From: CAZMRF01 sp964568735
Lineage (GTDB): Bacteria; Acidobacteriota; Polarisedimenticolia; JACPZX01
Direction: 5' to 3'
DNA length: 19,840 bases
NCBI GenBank assembly: GCA_964568735.1
Contig: CAZMRF010000076.1
Span: 1-19,840, forward strand
Shown: positions 1 to 7,471 of the stretch, one piece after another
How the letters are laid out: each line of letters opens with the position of its first letter
Numbering within the stretch: the first letter of the stretch is position 1
The notes under the pieces: model-generated
What the model saw: the letters and a program-made list of their open reading frames with translations, nothing else
Database searches by the model: none
What the model was told of the DNA's origin: nothing
Translations under genes and position numbers: made by a program

Positions 1-354
1 CGCCACCTTCCGGTACTTGCCATACGAGACGCTTCGGATCAGGCCCGCCTTCTTGCCACGGCCGACGGCGTTTACCGCCTGAGCCTTGGTGAATCCGGCG
101 CGCTCGGCGAGCTCGGTGAGCGTCAGCGTCTCCTCTGCGTTGTCGAAGACCGCGACGACCTGGAGCTGCAGGGACTTGTCCCCGGGCTTCGACGGCTCCT
201 CCGCCGGCGTGGCAGCCTTCCTGCGCGGCGCTCTCGCCGGCGCGGCCTTCGCAGGGCGCGCGTCCTCTCCGAGGACCAGGCGGATCGCCGAGATCTTCTG
301 CTCGAGCGCGGAGATCTCTTTACGGAGTACTCGGACGGTCTCGGGGTTCAGCAA
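1..354 (-). CDS. Winged-helix-like DNA-binding protein, 3' end off the window
   Basis: Unlisted reading frame of 118 visible codons with no stop before the left edge. The start is a TTG (354-352) that overlaps the end of the RusA-like gene and has a strong AGGAGG five bases upstream, which decides the start. Residues 4-28 look like a short coiled coil, residues 30-60 are an Ala/Pro/Lys/Arg-rich linker, and residues 61-118 resemble a winged helix: a helical segment, then TELAERAGFTKAQAVNAVGR as a helix-turn-helix, then a short wing-like end (SVSYGKYRKV). It is the last visible gene of the leftward operon. A regulatory or DNA-packaging role is possible but is inference. The antisense frame over the same bases is rejected because this frame has the SD, the overlap and the domain pattern. 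Confidence 0.75.
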   Translation of the reverse strand, partial: MLNPETVRVLRKEISALEQKISAIRLVLGEDARPAKAAPARAPRRKAATPAEEPSKPGDKSLQLQVVAVFDNAEETLTLTELAERAGFTKAQAVNAVGRGKKAGLIRSVSYGKYRKVA

Positions 355-764
355 GGGCGCCTCCTGATGTGGATGAGGATGGCCGGCGCGCGCTCACCAT
401 CGCCCGGGCTGCGCTGCCAGACCTTGAGGGTGAGCATCTCCGGGCAGTCGTCGAGGATGTAGCCGTGCAGCCTCAGCGCGTCGATGAGGGGCTTGCAGCC
501 GCCCGTGAGGTTGTCGGCGTCGTAGGGACGCTGGCGCGGTCCAATGAGCCGGACGATCTCCAGCTCGGCCGGACCCCGGCAGCGCGCGGAGCGGAGAAGG
601 GGGACGAGCTCGCGCTCGAAGCGCCGGCGCCAGGAGGTCGCGGGGAAGCGCCCGAGCCTTCCGCCGGCGTAGCCGCGGAGCTGGTTCTGTGAGGGCAGGG
701 AGACCGGGAGCGTCAGTGTGGTCTCCTGCAGGACCTGTGCGAGCTGGCTAGGGGTTGCTGGCAT
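348..764 (-). CDS. rusA: RusA-like Holliday junction resolvase
   Basis: 138 aa, close to the usual 120-140 aa of RusA endonucleases, which resolve four-way DNA junctions during phage recombination and packaging. The core signature is present: YDADNLTGGCKPLIDAL (residues 81-97), giving the acidic D82/D84, N85, K91 and D95, followed by HGYILDDCPEM (100-110) with D105/D106. These match the D-x-D-N ... K ... D ... DD pattern of the family. The N-terminus (residues 16-30) fits the first strand with a conserved Pro/Asn stretch. The ATG at 764 has a GAGGAG almost touching it, which is closer than ideal, so the true start could differ. It overlaps the next gene by seven bases and fits with SbcCD in a recombination operon. 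Confidence 0.85.
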   Translation of the reverse strand: MPATPSQLAQVLQETTLTLPVSLPSQNQLRGYAGGRLGRFPATSWRRRFERELVPLLRSARCRGPAELEIVRLIGPRQRPYDADNLTGGCKPLIDALRLHGYILDDCPEMLTLKVWQRSPGDGERAPAILIHIRRRPC

Positions 765-795
765 CTCCTCGCTCGGCTCCTGGAAGGGTGGAGCG

Positions 796-939
796 TTACG
801 AACTCAGGGTCCACGCGATCTGCACGGCCTCCACGAAGTGAAGCCGGCATACAGGGGTCGGGTCGTCCTCACTAATTGGGCCGGTCACCGGGCGCCACAG
901 GATCGCGGCGAAGTGGCGGGCGAAACGGAGGAGCCTCAT
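796..939 (-). CDS. Small hypothetical protein (47 aa)
   Basis: A 47-aa frame between the methyltransferase and the RusA-like gene, too short for usual cut-offs. It begins with an ATG (939-937) preceded by AGGA six bases upstream and lies eight bases after the methyltransferase stop; it ends in TAA. The N-terminus is basic and hydrophobic (MRLLRFARHFAAILWRP), then acidic and mixed. Without it there would be an 182-base hole in an operon that otherwise has almost no gaps. Function is not recognised; a small peripheral membrane peptide is possible. Confidence 0.55.
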   Translation of the reverse strand: MRLLRFARHFAAILWRPVTGPISEDDPTPVCRLHFVEAVQIAWTLSS

Positions 940-946
940 GGTGATC

Positions 947-1894
947 CTAGTCGTCCTTCCTAAACACAAGCACGTTCTGATGAGTTTTCCCTAGCTTCCG
1001 GTTTCCCTCGAATTGAGCAGATATCCGAATCGGAAGGCTCCCGTAGCGCGTCACGAGAACGGCGTCGTTGTAAAGACTCATCCCGACTTCCCGGAAGGCA
1101 TTGATCGTGTCAGCGACAAAGCCGCGGTAGGCTCCGGTAGTGCGGTTACGGAAATCACCAACGACGAAGCAGGCGAGTCGCCCTCCCCTCAATCGCTGGG
1201 AGCAGCGCAGGATGATGCGCTTGTAGGCGGCGAGGAAGGCGTGGTACTCCATCGTCGAGAGGTCGCGCGGATCGTCGCTGTACCTTTCGAGGTCGCCGTA
1301 GGGCGGGCAGGAGAAAACGAAATCGGCTTCAGGCGCTTCCTGGAGCTGCTCCATCGCGTCTCCGATGGACCAGCGGATGTCGGCCTCCGGAGCGATCTCC
1401 GCCCGCTGCTCCTCATTCGCGGCCACCTGTACCGCGCTCAGATCGCAGCCCCAATACCGGAAGCCGAGAAGCCCCGCCACGATTCCGCGCACGGAGCCAC
1501 CGGCGAACGGGTCAACGATCTGTCCGCCCTCCGGGCAGAACCAGCGGTAGGCGAGTTCGCAGAGGACGGGGTCAAAGACAGACGCTTCCGTCTGGACCTT
1601 CTCGGGAGCCTCGGCCCTTCCGGCAAGAATAGCGCTACCGCTCCACCCGTTGCCGTGAGTGACGATGACAGCCGTTTTGCCGTACTTATGGACACCACTT
1701 CTGCCCATTTCCCCGCGCAGCCCAAGCGCGATCCACGCCCCTTTCCGCTCCTGCCACGCGCCGGAACGGGTGTCAAAAACCGAAAAGGGAGGCATCTCGA
1801 ATCTGCGCGCCAGTGGGCCTAGTCCGCGAGGTCGAATCGGTGCTCCGAATAGATCGTGCCCGAAAAGCTGGAATGGCTCAGGCTTTGCGCTCAC
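947..1894 (-). CDS. Phage DNA methyltransferase (N4-cytosine/N6-adenine type)
   Basis: 315 aa from a GTG start (1894-1892) that overlaps the upstream stop as GTGA and has GGAGGG upstream. The S-adenosylmethionine site is VDPFAGGSVRG (about residues 127-137, motif I) and the catalytic motif is SCPPYGDLE (195-203, motif IV), in the order seen in amino-methyltransferases of phage genomes. The N-terminal PPFSVFDTRSGAWQERKGAW segment (35-54) and the C-terminal GKTHQNVLVFRK segment are familiar from phage DNA methylases. It probably modifies phage DNA against host restriction or for regulation. No restriction enzyme is nearby, so it looks like an orphan. Base specificity cannot be read from the sequence. 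A longer upstream extension of this frame is rejected because it overlaps two better-supported small genes. Stop is TAG. Confidence 0.9.
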   Translation of the reverse strand: MSAKPEPFQLFGHDLFGAPIRPRGLGPLARRFEMPPFSVFDTRSGAWQERKGAWIALGLRGEMGRSGVHKYGKTAVIVTHGNGWSGSAILAGRAEAPEKVQTEASVFDPVLCELAYRWFCPEGGQIVDPFAGGSVRGIVAGLLGFRYWGCDLSAVQVAANEEQRAEIAPEADIRWSIGDAMEQLQEAPEADFVFSCPPYGDLERYSDDPRDLSTMEYHAFLAAYKRIILRCSQRLRGGRLACFVVGDFRNRTTGAYRGFVADTINAFREVGMSLYNDAVLVTRYGSLPIRISAQFEGNRKLGKTHQNVLVFRKDD

Positions 1895-2214
1895 GCCACC
1901 CTCCGCACGAACACCCACGGCCTCTCGTCTGCTTCGATGGCGGAGCAGTGGATGCAGCGCCGGTAGATGTTCGGCGTCGTCTCCGCCCAGCCCTCGGGGA
2001 AGTAGAGGGCGTACTCGTGGTGCTCCGCGAGGCACTCCAGCCAGTGGGCGAGGCGCGTGCGGTTCAGGCGGATTCGTAGGCGGATCAGGAGGCGGCGCAC
2101 TCCACGATCCCTGCGCGGGATCCACGGGTAAGGATCCGTCGCCCTGAACACGAGGTTCTCGGGCCCGATGGGCTTCGGGGGGATTCTCTCTTCGGCCAGG
2201 TGGATGCGGTTCAC
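1891..2214 (-). CDS. Hypothetical protein (107 aa)
   Basis: GTG start (2214-2212) overlapping the TGA of the preceding 42-aa gene as GTGA, with a GAGGAGGA Shine-Dalgarno in front; ends in a GTGA overlap with the methyltransferase. The protein is Arg-rich in the middle (RDRGVRRLLIRLRIRLNR), followed by a His/Glu patch (ECLAEHHEY) and an RRCIHC pair near the C-terminus that could bind a metal with the nearby His/Cys. I do not recognise the family. Codon use (G/C at third positions) and the tight junctions on both sides support a real gene. Confidence 0.7.
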   Translation of the reverse strand: MNRIHLAEERIPPKPIGPENLVFRATDPYPWIPRRDRGVRRLLIRLRIRLNRTRLAHWLECLAEHHEYALYFPEGWAETTPNIYRRCIHCSAIEADERPWVFVRRVA

Positions 2215-2339
2215 GCGTCCTCCTCCTCGTCGTCACCCGCGCAGACAGAGCAGGTGCACCACATCCAGTTTGGGCAGAGCTTCTTTCCCGTCTCGGGATC
2301 AACGCACGGCTCGCTTGCGCAGAAGTAGCAGGTAGCCAT
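2211..2339 (-). CDS. Tiny Cys-rich zinc-ribbon-like protein (42 aa)
   Basis: A 42-aa frame fitted exactly between its neighbours: its ATG (2339-2337) shares a base with the upstream TGA (TGATG) and its TGA overlaps the downstream GTG. Seven of 42 residues are cysteine: C4 and C7 (CYFC), C12, C22, C28, and C30 and C33 (CSVC). Such paired cysteines are typical of zinc-ribbon or zinc-knuckle mini-proteins. The C-terminus is acidic (DDEEEDA). It could be a protein-interaction or DNA-binding accessory. Function unknown. Confidence 0.7.
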   Translation of the reverse strand: MATCYFCASEPCVDPETGKKLCPNWMWCTCSVCAGDDEEEDA

Positions 2340-2611
2340 CAGTCTCCATCGTCCTCGAAGACAATCGCCCGGATGGATGGCGGCCGCTTCCGGTAGGCGT
2401 CGCGCATCTCGTGGACGCGCCCCGGCCCCGCCTCGGTATCCGTGAACGGCAACAGCCGGCAGCGATACCAGACCGCGACGACCTCACCGGTCTGCATGTC
2501 ACGCTCGACGTTGACCTGGCCGGTGCGGTGGATCGTGCCGCTGTCGCCGTAGCGGAACTCACGGCGCCGGCGCTCGCGCCACCTCCTGAGCCTGCCGATG
2601 AGACGCTTCAC
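2339..2611 (-). CDS. Small basic hypothetical protein (90 aa)
   Basis: GTG start (2611-2609) overlapping the stop of the SbcC-like gene as GTGA, with AAGGAGG just upstream; a longer frame with an earlier start is rejected because it would run far into the ATPase end. The N-terminus is strongly basic (KRLIGRLRRWRERRRREF), then a mixed strand-like region (TIHRTGQVNVERDMQTGEVV, VWYRCRLLPF) and an acidic tail. It is a possible nucleic-acid-binding accessory of the recombination operon. No family recognised. Confidence 0.65.
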   Translation of the reverse strand: MKRLIGRLRRWRERRRREFRYGDSGTIHRTGQVNVERDMQTGEVVAVWYRCRLLPFTDTEAGPGRVHEMRDAYRKRPPSIRAIVFEDDGD

Positions 2612-3506
2612 GCTGCCTCCTTCCGCACGCCGATCCGCCCGTCGGCGACATGCAGGAGCACGTCCGCAGCCTCGAACGCCTCCGCCTGGTGCGAGATGAA
2701 CAGGCACCGCTCGAATGCACCGATCTCCATCACGCGCCGCAGCATCGGCGGGTAGAGCCGGGCGCTCTCGGCGTCGAGCGAGCCGGTGGGCTCGTCGCGC
2801 ACGAGGATCTTCCAGCGCGTGCCGGACTTGCGCGCACAGTGAGCGGCGCAGGCGAGGCGGATCGCCTCGTCGATCAGGGCCTCCTCTCCACCGGAGACGG
2901 AGGCGATGTCCTGCTCGATCCCATCGTGGTAGACGAGGAGGTCGAGGACCTCCATCATCTCGCCCGAGCCGTCCTTCTTCTCGCGGAGCGTCTCGAACGT
3001 GATCGAGAACTCCGGCGCCGCAGCGTGGAGCAGGTCGTTGGCGACTCCGGCGATCTCCGGCCCCGCCGCGTCGATCTCCAGCGCTTGGACACCATCCCGC
3101 CCGAGGGCTTTCTCGAGGAAGCGCCAGTCGCCGAGGGCCGTTTCGATCCCCCGGATTTTCTGGCGGGCCGGGGCCATGGAGGCTTCCTTCGCTCTCAGTG
3201 CGTCGACCTGGGTCCGCAGGCGGGTGACGGCCTGATCGGCTTCGCGGAGGGCCTTCTCCGCGGATTCCCGGTCGGCCTTTGCCAGACTGAGTCGGGCGGC
3301 GACGGCGTTGATGTCGAGGGCGGCCGCCTCCTTTCGGGCAGCGTCAAGCGCCCCGGCGGCCCCCTCGTGCTGCGAAAGACACGCATTCCGTGTTGCCGTG
3401 TGTTCTGCGATCCTCGTCTCCGCCTCCGCGAAATCCGCATCGAGCCCCGCCTGGCTCTCCCGCGCATCGGACTCCGCCTTCGCCGCCGCCTCTCGTGCCT
3501 CGGTGA
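2608..3506 (-). CDS. sbcC: SbcC/Rad50-like ATPase, C-terminal half (5' end in assembly gap)
   Basis: Open from the N run at 3506 to TGA at 2610-2608, 298 visible residues. The first 110 or so are an Ala/Glu/Lys/Arg heptad-rich coiled coil with no obvious start codon, so this is the returning coil arm, not a separate gene. The C-terminal lobe carries the ABC signature SVSGGEEALIDEA, Walker B with D-loop ILVRDEPTGSLDAES, and the H-loop LFISHQ. These are the hallmarks of the Rad50/SbcC head that dimerises around ATP and works with SbcD/Mre11 to process DNA ends. It is in register with the N-terminal half at the other side of the gap (2616 bases apart, a multiple of three), although the gap length is nominal. 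The last residues overlap the next gene as GTGA. Confidence 0.9.
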
Positions 3507-3516
3507 NNNNNNNNNN
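3507..3516. other. Assembly gap (10 Ns)
   Basis: Ten consecutive N bases, the usual placeholder for an unsized scaffold join. It falls inside the coiled-coil coding region of the SbcC-like gene, so the protein cannot be reconstructed across it. Real gap size is unknown. Confidence 0.98.
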
Positions 3517-3607
3517 TGACTTGTCTCAGACTCCGGAATGGGCCAAGCCCATCGTCGCTGCAGCAATGAAGCTCCCTCAGACCAAGCTGCCGACCCGCAG
3601 TAGTTGA
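3517..3607. other. Foreign-looking segment beside the gap
   Basis: This 91-bp piece does not continue the coiled coil. On the minus strand the SbcC frame hits TGA at 3579-3577. On the plus strand it reads as a plausible protein tail, DLSQTPEWAKPIVAAAMK and on to a TGA at 3605-3607. It is visibly less GC-rich than its surroundings. The simplest reading is a chimeric contig end. An inserted element whose rest is lost in the gap is an alternative. Confidence 0.5.
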
Positions 3608-5226
3608 AGCACAGGCTCGCCGACCTCGTGGGAGGCCGTGAGGTCCACGTCGAGCTTCCGGTCCACCTCCTGCCGCTCGGTCTTGACGGCATCGAGGTCC
3701 CGGGTGAGCTGCGGCCCCGCCTCCGCGCGCGCGAGGTCCCCGGCGAGTTGCTCGGCGTGGAGCCGTAGCGCCTGATGCCGGTCCTTCCGGTAGGGGCCCT
3801 CGGCCGCTTCGGTGGCCTGCCGGTCCTTCAGCCCATCGACCGCCGCCTGCGCCGTGATGACGCGGGCCTCTTCGGGGAGCGGACCGGCCTGCTCCAGCGT
3901 GGCGATCTGCTCCTTCGCAGCCCGGGCGTTGCTCAGGAGCTTGCAGGTCCCGGCGAGGTCCTCGCGGGCAGGGTCCACGTCGCCGGTTGACGGATCAGCC
4001 GGAGCCCACGACTGGTAGGCGGTGCACGGCACCTCCGCGATGAGCCCCGCCTGAGTCTGGAGCCGCTTGACCTCCAGCTCCCGCGCATTGCGTGCCGCGT
4101 CGAGGGAATCCTGAGCCGCCGCCAGCTCCATCGTGGCCTTGTCCACGTCCCGGAGTAGGGCTTGGGCCGCGAGGTCGTCCGCCTCGATGACGGCGATGTC
4201 CCGCCGCACCCCCGCGAGATCGGCCTTCACCGCCTCGGCGTCTGGGAGGCCCGCGATCTGCCCCTCCAGCCGCCTCCGCCGCTCGTCCAGCCGCCAGACC
4301 GCCTGCGCGTGGACGTCGTACAGCGGCCTGCACCGCTCGTCGGCGGTCCGGCGGTCGATGAACTTCAGCCGCTCGGCGTGGCGCTTCGTGGCGCGGTCGG
4401 GCTCGGCCTTCGCCTCGGAGAGCGACGCTTCCGCCCGCTCCAGCGTGCGGCGTGCCGATAGCTCGGCGCCTTCGAGGGTGGAGAGGCGCTCGGTGACGGT
4501 CTTGCTGCGGGCAGCCTCCTCGGTGCAGCGCTGCTCGTAGTTTCGGCAGACGCGAACGTCGTCCTCCCGGCTGTAGCGGAGCGCCTCCTCGTTCGTCAGC
4601 GACTCCTCGATCACTGGCAACGCCTCGACCTCCACCTCGACCGCCGCGATCAGCCTCCGCTCCGCGTTCAGGTCCGCCTCGGCGGTGGTGGCCTTCGCCC
4701 CGGCTCCGACGCTGAGCGCCTGGTACTGGTCCGTCCCGATCCACTCCCCGAGCGTGGCCTTGCGCTCGCCCTTCGTCATGCGGATCAGCGACCCGGTCTT
4801 TTTCTGGCAGGCGAACACTGAAGCGAGGAAGCTCCGCTCCGATCCGAAGTGCTCCTCGATCCACGCGCGGAAGGGCGCGTCCTTGCCGTTGACGACGGCC
4901 TGCCCATCGACGGTGATGTAGCTCTCGGTGGTGGGGCGCTCGGCATCAACGGTGAGGCGGACGCGGATCTCGCGGGCGGCTTCGTCGGCCCAGACGGTTT
5001 CGATGAAGGCGTCGCGGCCGGAGAAGCAGTCGTAGAAATCCGGACGGGTGGGGAAAACCTTGAAAAGTGACGCGGGGATCGCCTCCGCGAGCGTCGTCTT
5101 GCCGGCGCCCTTGGGGCCGACCAGGGCGATGAGCTGGCCAGGGAGCGCGTCGAGATCGAGCGTGACGGGGTCGGGGGAGACGTATCGCTTTTTGATGCCG
5201 CGGAACGAGAGGCTACGTAACTTCAT
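3577..5226 (-). CDS. sbcC: SbcC/Rad50-like ATPase, N-terminal half
   Basis: Begins at ATG 5226-5224, overlapping the upstream stop as ATGA, with GGAGGG in front. Residues 1-50 hold the N-terminal ATPase lobe, with Walker A GPKGAGKTT (37-45). A Rad50-type Q-loop segment, SFLASVFACQKKTGSL (132-147, Q141), is followed by KGERKATLGEWIG. From about residue 175 a long coiled coil runs to a turn near 401-428, where C401 and C428 sit 26 residues apart instead of the usual CxxC zinc hook. The returning coil then starts. The annotated end (TGA at 3577) lies in the suspect segment next to the gap, so the last 8-10 residues are probably not genuine and the protein very likely continues into the C-terminal half at 3506-2608. 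Usual partner is SbcD, encoded three genes upstream. Confidence 0.9.
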   Translation of the reverse strand: MKLRSLSFRGIKKRYVSPDPVTLDLDALPGQLIALVGPKGAGKTTLAEAIPASLFKVFPTRPDFYDCFSGRDAFIETVWADEAAREIRVRLTVDAERPTTESYITVDGQAVVNGKDAPFRAWIEEHFGSERSFLASVFACQKKTGSLIRMTKGERKATLGEWIGTDQYQALSVGAGAKATTAEADLNAERRLIAAVEVEVEALPVIEESLTNEEALRYSREDDVRVCRNYEQRCTEEAARSKTVTERLSTLEGAELSARRTLERAEASLSEAKAEPDRATKRHAERLKFIDRRTADERCRPLYDVHAQAVWRLDERRRRLEGQIAGLPDAEAVKADLAGVRRDIAVIEADDLAAQALLRDVDKATMELAAAQDSLDAARNARELEVKRLQTQAGLIAEVPCTAYQSWAPADPSTGDVDPAREDLAGTCKLLSNARAAKEQIATLEQAGPLPEEARVITAQAAVDGLKDRQATEAAEGPYRKDRHQALRLHAEQLAGDLARAEAGPQLTRDLDAVKTERQEVDRKLDVDLTASHEVGEPVLQLLRVGSLV

Positions 5227-5420
5227 GCCTCGCCCTCCAGCAGTTTCTTGGCTGCCCTCGCGGCGTTCTTGAGTTCGACCATCAGGGCATGGTCAATCTC
5301 ATACACGCCTTCATCCGGCTCGCTCGATGTTGAGACGGGGATTGCTACGCTCACGAGCCTCTGGAGCGCCTTACCGTACTCGACCGCCTTCCATGGGATG
5401 CTGTACTTCTTGAGTTTCAT
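5223..5420 (-). CDS. Small hypothetical protein (65 aa)
   Basis: Two ATGs are possible. The first (5435-5433) overlaps the upstream stop as ATGA; the second (5420-5418) has AAGGAG seven bases upstream and is preferred, giving a protein that begins MKLKKYSIPWKAVEYGKAL. It ends in an ATGA overlap with the SbcC-like gene. The sequence is basic at the N-terminus, then has a short strand (RLVSVAIPVS), an acidic turn and a C-terminal Ala/Lys helix (ELKNAARAAKKLLEGEA). No family recognised. Confidence 0.7.
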   Translation of the reverse strand: MKLKKYSIPWKAVEYGKALQRLVSVAIPVSTSSEPDEGVYEIDHALMVELKNAARAAKKLLEGEA

Positions 5421-5431
5421 CTTGCTCTCCT

Positions 5432-5623
5432 TCATTTGCGCCCCCACGGCAGGCCGAACCAGCGCGTCCACCAGAACCCGAGGCGGAATAGGATCCGGTT
5501 GGCGATGCCGTAGCGGTAGAGTTGACCGGCCTGCGGGTGCCTCACCGCCGTCTCGCAGCCGTTGGCGAACGCGAGCGGCATCCAGTCGAATGGGACCTTC
5601 GTGCCTTCGTCGGTGTGGGTCAT
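5432..5623 (-). CDS. Small aromatic/basic hypothetical protein (63 aa)
   Basis: ATG at 5623-5621 shares a base with the upstream TGA (TGATG). The C-terminal third is aromatic and basic (RILFRLGFWWTRWFGLPWGRK without its last residue would still hold five Trp/Phe), suggesting an amphipathic membrane-touching helix. The first half is mixed. It is coupled at both ends to neighbours by overlapping start/stop codons. Function unknown. Confidence 0.6.
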   Translation of the reverse strand: MTHTDEGTKVPFDWMPLAFANGCETAVRHPQAGQLYRYGIANRILFRLGFWWTRWFGLPWGRK

Positions 5624-6000
5624 CACTCCTCCATCAAAAGCGCCTGCATGTCCTGGCAGAGGGCTTCGTGAGGACCGCCTGTCTCTACATCGGCAGGGCA
5701 GGTCTGGTGGCAATAGAGCGGCTGCGTCTCACTCAGAAGCGCAAGTACCTCTCTGCGCGTGTTCAGCAAGTGGCAGATCCTCTCCGCGAACGCCAGCGCG
5801 GCTTTGTTCTGCTCGCTGTCTGGAGACTCCCACCCAGCCGGTGCGTGAATCTCGCCCATCTCGACGTGCGTAGGCGGGTCGGTTGCGAGAATCTCCCAGA
5901 CAAGAATGGGCGGCGTGACGATGACACCCTTCTCGGGATGCACGGGGGCCGGGTTGTGCGGCTCGGTGTACTCGCGGTACATGCAGTAGAAGCGGCTCAT
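5623..6000 (-). CDS. Hypothetical protein (125 aa)
   Basis: ATG at 6000-5998 overlaps the preceding stop as ATGA and has GAAGGG at good spacing. The protein begins MSRFYCMYREYTEPHNPAP, has a hydrophobic middle (GVIVTPPILVWEILA), then a helical region (NKAALAFAERICHLLNTRREVL) and a Cys/His patch near the end (YCHQTCPAD, EALCQDM). The helical part resembles short phage proteins that carry an ERI..LLN segment, but I cannot assign a family. Coupled operon position supports expression. Confidence 0.7.
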   Translation of the reverse strand: MSRFYCMYREYTEPHNPAPVHPEKGVIVTPPILVWEILATDPPTHVEMGEIHAPAGWESPDSEQNKAALAFAERICHLLNTRREVLALLSETQPLYCHQTCPADVETGGPHEALCQDMQALLMEE

Positions 6001-6272
6001 GGCCCTTCCCGGATCGGTCCGCGGATTCGCTTGCTGACGTTGCCTGCTTCATCAATCTCTATGACTTCATCGTCATGAGTGACGGACGCAACGCCCAATT
6101 TGAATGCCTCCTCAAGTGCAGCCTTGCTGTAGAGCGGCACCACCTCATGCCCGTGCTCCTTCTCGTGCCACTCGGCAGCGTCTGCATCTAGCGGATGCTC
6201 AACGCAGAACGGAGAAGGCACGCCGCTCCGGGGCTTGATGTACCAGTGAACCGGCTTGGGCCAGTCGATCAC
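5997..6272 (-). CDS. Hypothetical protein (91 aa)
   Basis: GTG start (6272-6270) overlapping the SbcD stop as GTGA, with GGAGGT six bases upstream; the longer upstream frame is a shadow of SbcD. The middle segment HGHEVVPLYSKAALEEAFK resembles a motif common in small phage proteins, where a strand ending in PLY is followed by a helix. The C-terminus is charged (DDEVIEIDEAGNVSKRI). No enzymatic motif is seen. It sits between the SbcD- and SbcC-like genes with two other small genes. Confidence 0.7.
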   Translation of the reverse strand: MIDWPKPVHWYIKPRSGVPSPFCVEHPLDADAAEWHEKEHGHEVVPLYSKAALEEAFKLGVASVTHDDEVIEIDEAGNVSKRIRGPIREGP

Positions 6273-7471
6273 GCCGTCACCTCCTCCGCCTTCGGCGTCT
6301 CCAGCGAATCGAGCGCGAGCTTGCGCCGCTCCCGTTCCTCGGGCGTCATCTCGATCCCCTTCGACTCCGCCCACATCTCGACCTTCGACCAGGTGTCCGG
6401 GGCCGAGGTGATCTCGGCGGTGCGGACGCGGGCCTCGTGGACGATGTCGGGCTCCACCTTCACGGAGAAGGCGCCCGCGTCGTAGAGCGCGGTGCGGATG
6501 GCGTCCTCATCGACGAGGTGGAGGTCCTCGGGGCGGATGCGGTAACGGAAGCGGACGAGGGCGCCTTGACCTATAGCGACGAAGCGCCGCTCTATGAGTT
6601 GGAGGTAATGGCTCTTCAGGTGGTCGAGATCCTCCGTCAGGTCGCACTCCAGCAACTCGATCCTCCGCGCCGGTAGCTCGACGAACGTGTTGGAGACGAA
6701 CTCCCCGCCGTCGATCTCGATCAGCCGGTAGCCCTTGGCTTCGGGTTCCCCGAAGTCCATCCGCTCGGTGCTACCCGCGTAGGCGATGCGCCCGCCCTGC
6801 CACTCCTGCGGGACGTGATAGTGCCCGAGCGCGAAATACTCACAGCCGACCTCCGCGAGCTGGTGCTCGTTGAACTCGACGGAGATGCCGCGGGGCACGA
6901 AGCCGGAGGAGAACTTCGCCCCGTGGACCGTGCCGTGATGAAGGCCGATGGGGACGGCGCCGGCCGCGCGGATCCTGTCCGCGTCGGCCGTCGCTCCGAT
7001 GAGGAGGCGCCCGGCCAGCTCGTTCACCGCGAGGGTCAGGTCCTCGCCGCTCATGGTGGCAGCGGCCCCGGCAGCCAGGTGGGACTTCGTGAACCAGGGG
7101 ATTGCAATCGGCCCCACGAGTCCGCCCGCCGTCGAGACGAGGCCGAGATCGACCTCTCCGATGTTGGGCCGCTCGTAGATCCTGACGGGGTGCTTCGTCC
7201 GCAGCCGCATGAGCGTCGCGGCGTCGAGGCTGACCTCGTGGTTGCCGCGGATCCCCACCAGCGGAGCGACCTCGGCCGCGGCCTGGACGAACTCCGCGAC
7301 GAGGGAGCGCTCGGCCTCGTTGCTGTCGGCGTCGTACCAGTCCCCGGTATGGCAGATCAGATCGACCTGGTGCTCGGCGGCCTCCCGGACGATACGCTCC
7401 AAGATCGCGCGGGTGTCGGAGAGGCGGCGGGCGGAATCGACGTGCGTGTCACTGCAATGAAGGAGTCGCAT
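6269..7471 (-). CDS. sbcD: SbcD/Mre11-like DNA nuclease
   Basis: 400 aa, the normal size for SbcD. ATG (7471-7469) overlaps the upstream TAA by one base (TAATG) with AAGGGGG upstream; a longer frame is a shadow of the previous gene. The metallophosphoesterase motifs are complete and ordered: SDTHVD (7-12), GDWYD (43-47), GNHE (76-79), LHHGTVHG (177-184) and GHYHV (216-220), followed by the SbcD-like YAGSTERMDFGE (231-242). These residues bind the two metal ions of the nuclease. The protein should pair with the SbcC-like ATPase downstream to trim or open DNA ends, probably linked to phage recombination or to cleaving hairpins. The C-terminal 150 residues fit a capping domain plus a linker that contacts the SbcC coil. 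Confidence 0.93.
   Translation of the reverse strand: MRLLHCSDTHVDSARRLSDTRAILERIVREAAEHQVDLICHTGDWYDADSNEAERSLVAEFVQAAAEVAPLVGIRGNHEVSLDAATLMRLRTKHPVRIYERPNIGEVDLGLVSTAGGLVGPIAIPWFTKSHLAAGAAATMSGEDLTLAVNELAGRLLIGATADADRIRAAGAVPIGLHHGTVHGAKFSSGFVPRGISVEFNEHQLAEVGCEYFALGHYHVPQEWQGGRIAYAGSTERMDFGEPEAKGYRLIEIDGGEFVSNTFVELPARRIELLECDLTEDLDHLKSHYLQLIERRFVAIGQGALVRFRYRIRPEDLHLVDEDAIRTALYDAGAFSVKVEPDIVHEARVRTAEITSAPDTWSKVEMWAESKGIEMTPEERERRKLALDSLETPKAEEVTA

Noticed and set aside
3995..4864. 289-residue minus frame within the SbcC-like gene
   Set aside because: Gly/Arg-rich shadow in another register of a gene with full ATPase motifs.
2608..5226. Two independent genes in place of one SbcC
   Set aside because: The left part has no start codon or Shine-Dalgarno at its open end, it continues a coiled coil, and the two parts carry complementary halves of one ATPase.
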